Source: Anaerolineae bacterium
Lineage (GTDB): Bacteria > Chloroflexota > Anaerolineae > Anaerolineales > Villigracilaceae
Assembly (NCBI GenBank): GCA_018648605.1
Contig: JABGQU010000012.1
Location: 1 to 36,204 of the forward strand
Length of the DNA: 36,204 nt
Reading direction: 5' to 3'
The notes beneath the pieces were generated by a model. It saw nothing but the letters and a program-made list of their open reading frames with translations. It was not told the origin of the DNA and ran no database searches. This document shows positions 34,948-36,204 of the stretch, one piece after another. Position numbers and translations under genes: made by a program. Positions within the stretch are counted from its first letter, which is position 1. Every line of letters starts with the position of its first letter.

Positions 34948-35208
34948 ATGAGTACAACTTCTGATCATAGCCACCCAGTTCACAGCAAGGAAGAGCAAAT
35001 AAAAGGCTTACTTACACAAGTAAGCGCATATATAGAGCAATATCACGGTGGATCGGTAGAGTTCATCTCTCTGCAAGGAGATATTTTGACCGTGCGCGTT
35101 GGAGGCGCCTGCATGGGTTGCCCCCTTTTGCCATCCACTTTACAAGGTTGGGTTGCCGGAACAATCCGCCAATTTTTTCCTGATATCAAAGTTCACTCTG
35201 TAGACTAA
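34948..35208 (+). CDS. NifU-like C-terminal domain (Fe-S scaffold) protein
   Basis: An 86-aa protein with the NifU C-terminal fold: GSVEFISLQGDILTVRVGGACMGCPLLPSTL, with the CxxC pair C-M-G-C that assembles or carries [Fe-S] clusters, and a final IRQFFPDIKVHSVD helix/strand. A short His-rich N-terminus (DHSHPVHS) may bind metal. AAGGAAAG precedes the ATG. It lies 26 nt after the cNMP-domain gene, so they are likely cotranscribed. It could supply clusters to the FDH and other Fe-S enzymes. Confidence 0.88.
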   Translation: MSTTSDHSHPVHSKEEQIKGLLTQVSAYIEQYHGGSVEFISLQGDILTVRVGGACMGCPLLPSTLQGWVAGTIRQFFPDIKVHSVD

Positions 35209-35220
35209 CTCTTATCATTC

Positions 35221-35257
35221 AAGAAAAACGGCGTTCGTGTTGAACGCCGTTTTTCTT
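35221..35257 (+). terminator. Intrinsic terminator after the NifU-like gene
   Basis: A 16-bp perfect stem (35221-35236 with 35242-35257), 5-nt loop, ending in a T-run, 13 nt after the stop codon. Confidence 0.92.
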
Positions 35258-35288
35258 ATGGTTCTGCCAGATTGAACGGGGAATTTTA

Positions 35289-35297
35289 TGCTACACT
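35289..35297 (+). promoter_or_regulatory. Extended -10 (TGCTACACT) of the histidine kinase gene
   Basis: One base different from TGCTACAAT at 15149 and 23132. It lies 41 nt before the ATG, which here does have an AAGGAG Shine-Dalgarno. Confidence 0.5.
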
Positions 35298-35338
35298 GAG
35301 TAAAATTATAAAAGGGGTCTCTTTTTCAAGGAGTAGAG

Positions 35339-36204
35339 ATGAAAAAGACCGCAATCTTGCTTACAAAACTGCGCCCTCAAACAAAATATCTTTTATTTGG
35401 ATTCTTCTTTGGTTTGCTCTTTCCACTTGTTGGAACAGTTATAGAACTTTCTCTGGCATCTATGCCGTTTAGCCTCAATGCCATTTTCAGAGTCCAAGAA
35501 CTAAATCCAGTACTCCTGATCGTAGATACAGCCCCAATTGTATTAGCAATCATTTTTCGCGCTATCGGTATACGCGAGGAAAAACTTGCTCAAGTTAATC
35601 ATGATCTCGAAGAAAAAGTCCTTCAACGGACTGCCGCACTAGAAGAAAGCAATCGAGCTTTAGAAATTGAGAATACCGAACGAAAAATCGCTGAAAAAGA
35701 AAGTGATCGTCAGAAAAAATACTTTCAAGCTTTAATTGAAAACAGCCCCACAGCAGTCGTCCTGTTGGATAACGATGAGACCATTCTGCACTGCAACCCT
35801 GCCTTCGAAAATCTTTATGGCTATAATTGTGCAGAGATCATGGGACAAGATATCGACAAGCTCATCACAACAGACGACACAAAGGAAGAAGCCGCTCTTC
35901 TCACCCAACAAGTAATGGATCTGCGTGTTCAAACCATAACCAAGCGGAGGCGGAAAGACGGCTCGCTCGTGGACGTGGAAGTGTTCGGCGTGCCCGTATT
36001 TGTGGGTGAAGAGCGGGCTGGCGCCTTGGCAATTTACCACGACATCTCAACCCTTGTTAGCGCTCGTCAAGCTGCTGAAGAAGCAAACCGTGCCAAAAGC
36101 GAATTTCTCGCCAATATGAGCCATGAAATTCGTACCCCCATGAACGGCGTCATCAGGGCGATTGCATCTAAATACCAACGGCTAATATCTTGCAGAGGTA
36201 GTCA
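35339..36204 (+). CDS. PAS-domain sensor histidine kinase (runs off the window end)
   Basis: The visible 288 codons start at ATG 35339 after AAGGAG. Two transmembrane segments (about residues 17-42 and 58-76) are followed by a coiled coil ([18 protein letters not shown]...), a PAS domain ([19 protein letters not shown]...[10 protein letters not shown], about 125-240) and the H-box ([18 protein letters not shown]) with phosphorylatable H262. The usual GMTELAL-type continuation after GVI is missing: from about 36155 the frame stays open but reads unrelated residues ([10 protein letters not shown]). This may be an insertion, a chimeric join or simply the contig end. No ATPase domain is seen within the window. 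Confidence 0.85.
   Translation, partial: MKKTAILLTKLRPQTKYLLFGFFFGLLFPLVGTVIELSLASMPFSLNAIFRVQELNPVLLIVDTAPIVLAIIFRAIGIREEKLAQVNHDLEEKVLQRTAALEESNRALEIENTERKIAEKESDRQKKYFQALIENSPTAVVLLDNDETILHCNPAFENLYGYNCAEIMGQDIDKLITTDDTKEEAALLTQQVMDLRVQTITKRRRKDGSLVDVEVFGVPVFVGEERAGALAIYHDISTLVSARQAAEEANRAKSEFLANMSHEIRTPMNGVIRAIASKYQRLISCRGS

Overview
The window looks like a chromosomal stretch from a Chloroflexota bacterium, most likely class Anaerolineae. The evidence is the shape of its S12 and RpoB proteins (S12 carries an extra loop, RpoB a large C-terminal insertion), several M23/LysM lipoproteins, an Atg22-like (UMF1) permease and dense short palindromic intergenic repeats. The assignment comes from protein character only. 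No rRNA, tRNA, CRISPR array or prophage was seen.

Layout. (1) 1-7193, minus strand: rpoB, then rpsL-rpsG-fusA-tuf (tuf cut by the window edge). rpoC is not between rpoB and rpsL; instead there is a good sigma70-type promoter and a long leader hairpin. (2) 7432-15075: an Atg22-like permease, threonine synthase, dCTP deaminase, an M23 lipoprotein, a fused FtcD-cyclodeaminase and histidine ammonia-lyase, separated by several families of palindromic repeats. (3) 15164-22498, plus strand: a formate dehydrogenase locus made of a small cytochrome b5-like protein, FdhD, an unlisted 59-aa glycine-zipper membrane peptide, NuoE-like and NuoF-like subunits, a 925-aa catalytic subunit with an in-frame UGA (selenocysteine 368), and a rubrerythrin-like diiron protein. 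(4) 22607-27701: a protein built from five 16-residue repeats, then three tandem M23 lipoproteins that also carry a lysozyme-like middle region. (5) 27737-31072: an MFS exporter and a CPA2-type antiporter with a TrkA-like regulatory tail. (6) 31153-34189, minus strand: an ECF sigma factor, a soluble zinc anti-sigma with RsrA-like Cys/His spacing, a two-domain protein disulfide oxidoreductase with a second in-frame UGA (UPYC active site), glutaredoxin, TlpA-like thioredoxin and OsmC. (7) 34460-36204, plus strand: a stand-alone cNMP-binding-domain protein, a NifU-like scaffold domain and a truncated PAS histidine kinase.

Main reading. Region 6 looks like a thiol-stress regulon with its own redox-sensing sigma/anti-sigma switch, in which a disulfide oxidoreductase uses selenocysteine at the attacking position of its second active site. 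The two UGA codons are easily mistaken for gene breaks. In both genes the frame continues, the UGA falls exactly where the family has catalytic Cys/Sec, and a hairpin loop sits about 18-23 nt after the UGA. Two selenoprotein genes within 13 kb imply a selenocysteine-decoding genome; selA, selB, selC and selD are not in the window.

Many apparent gene starts are extended into palindromic repeats. I moved these to starts supported by a Shine-Dalgarno site, a lipoprotein signal or a leaderless -10 arrangement, and state the reason in each entry.
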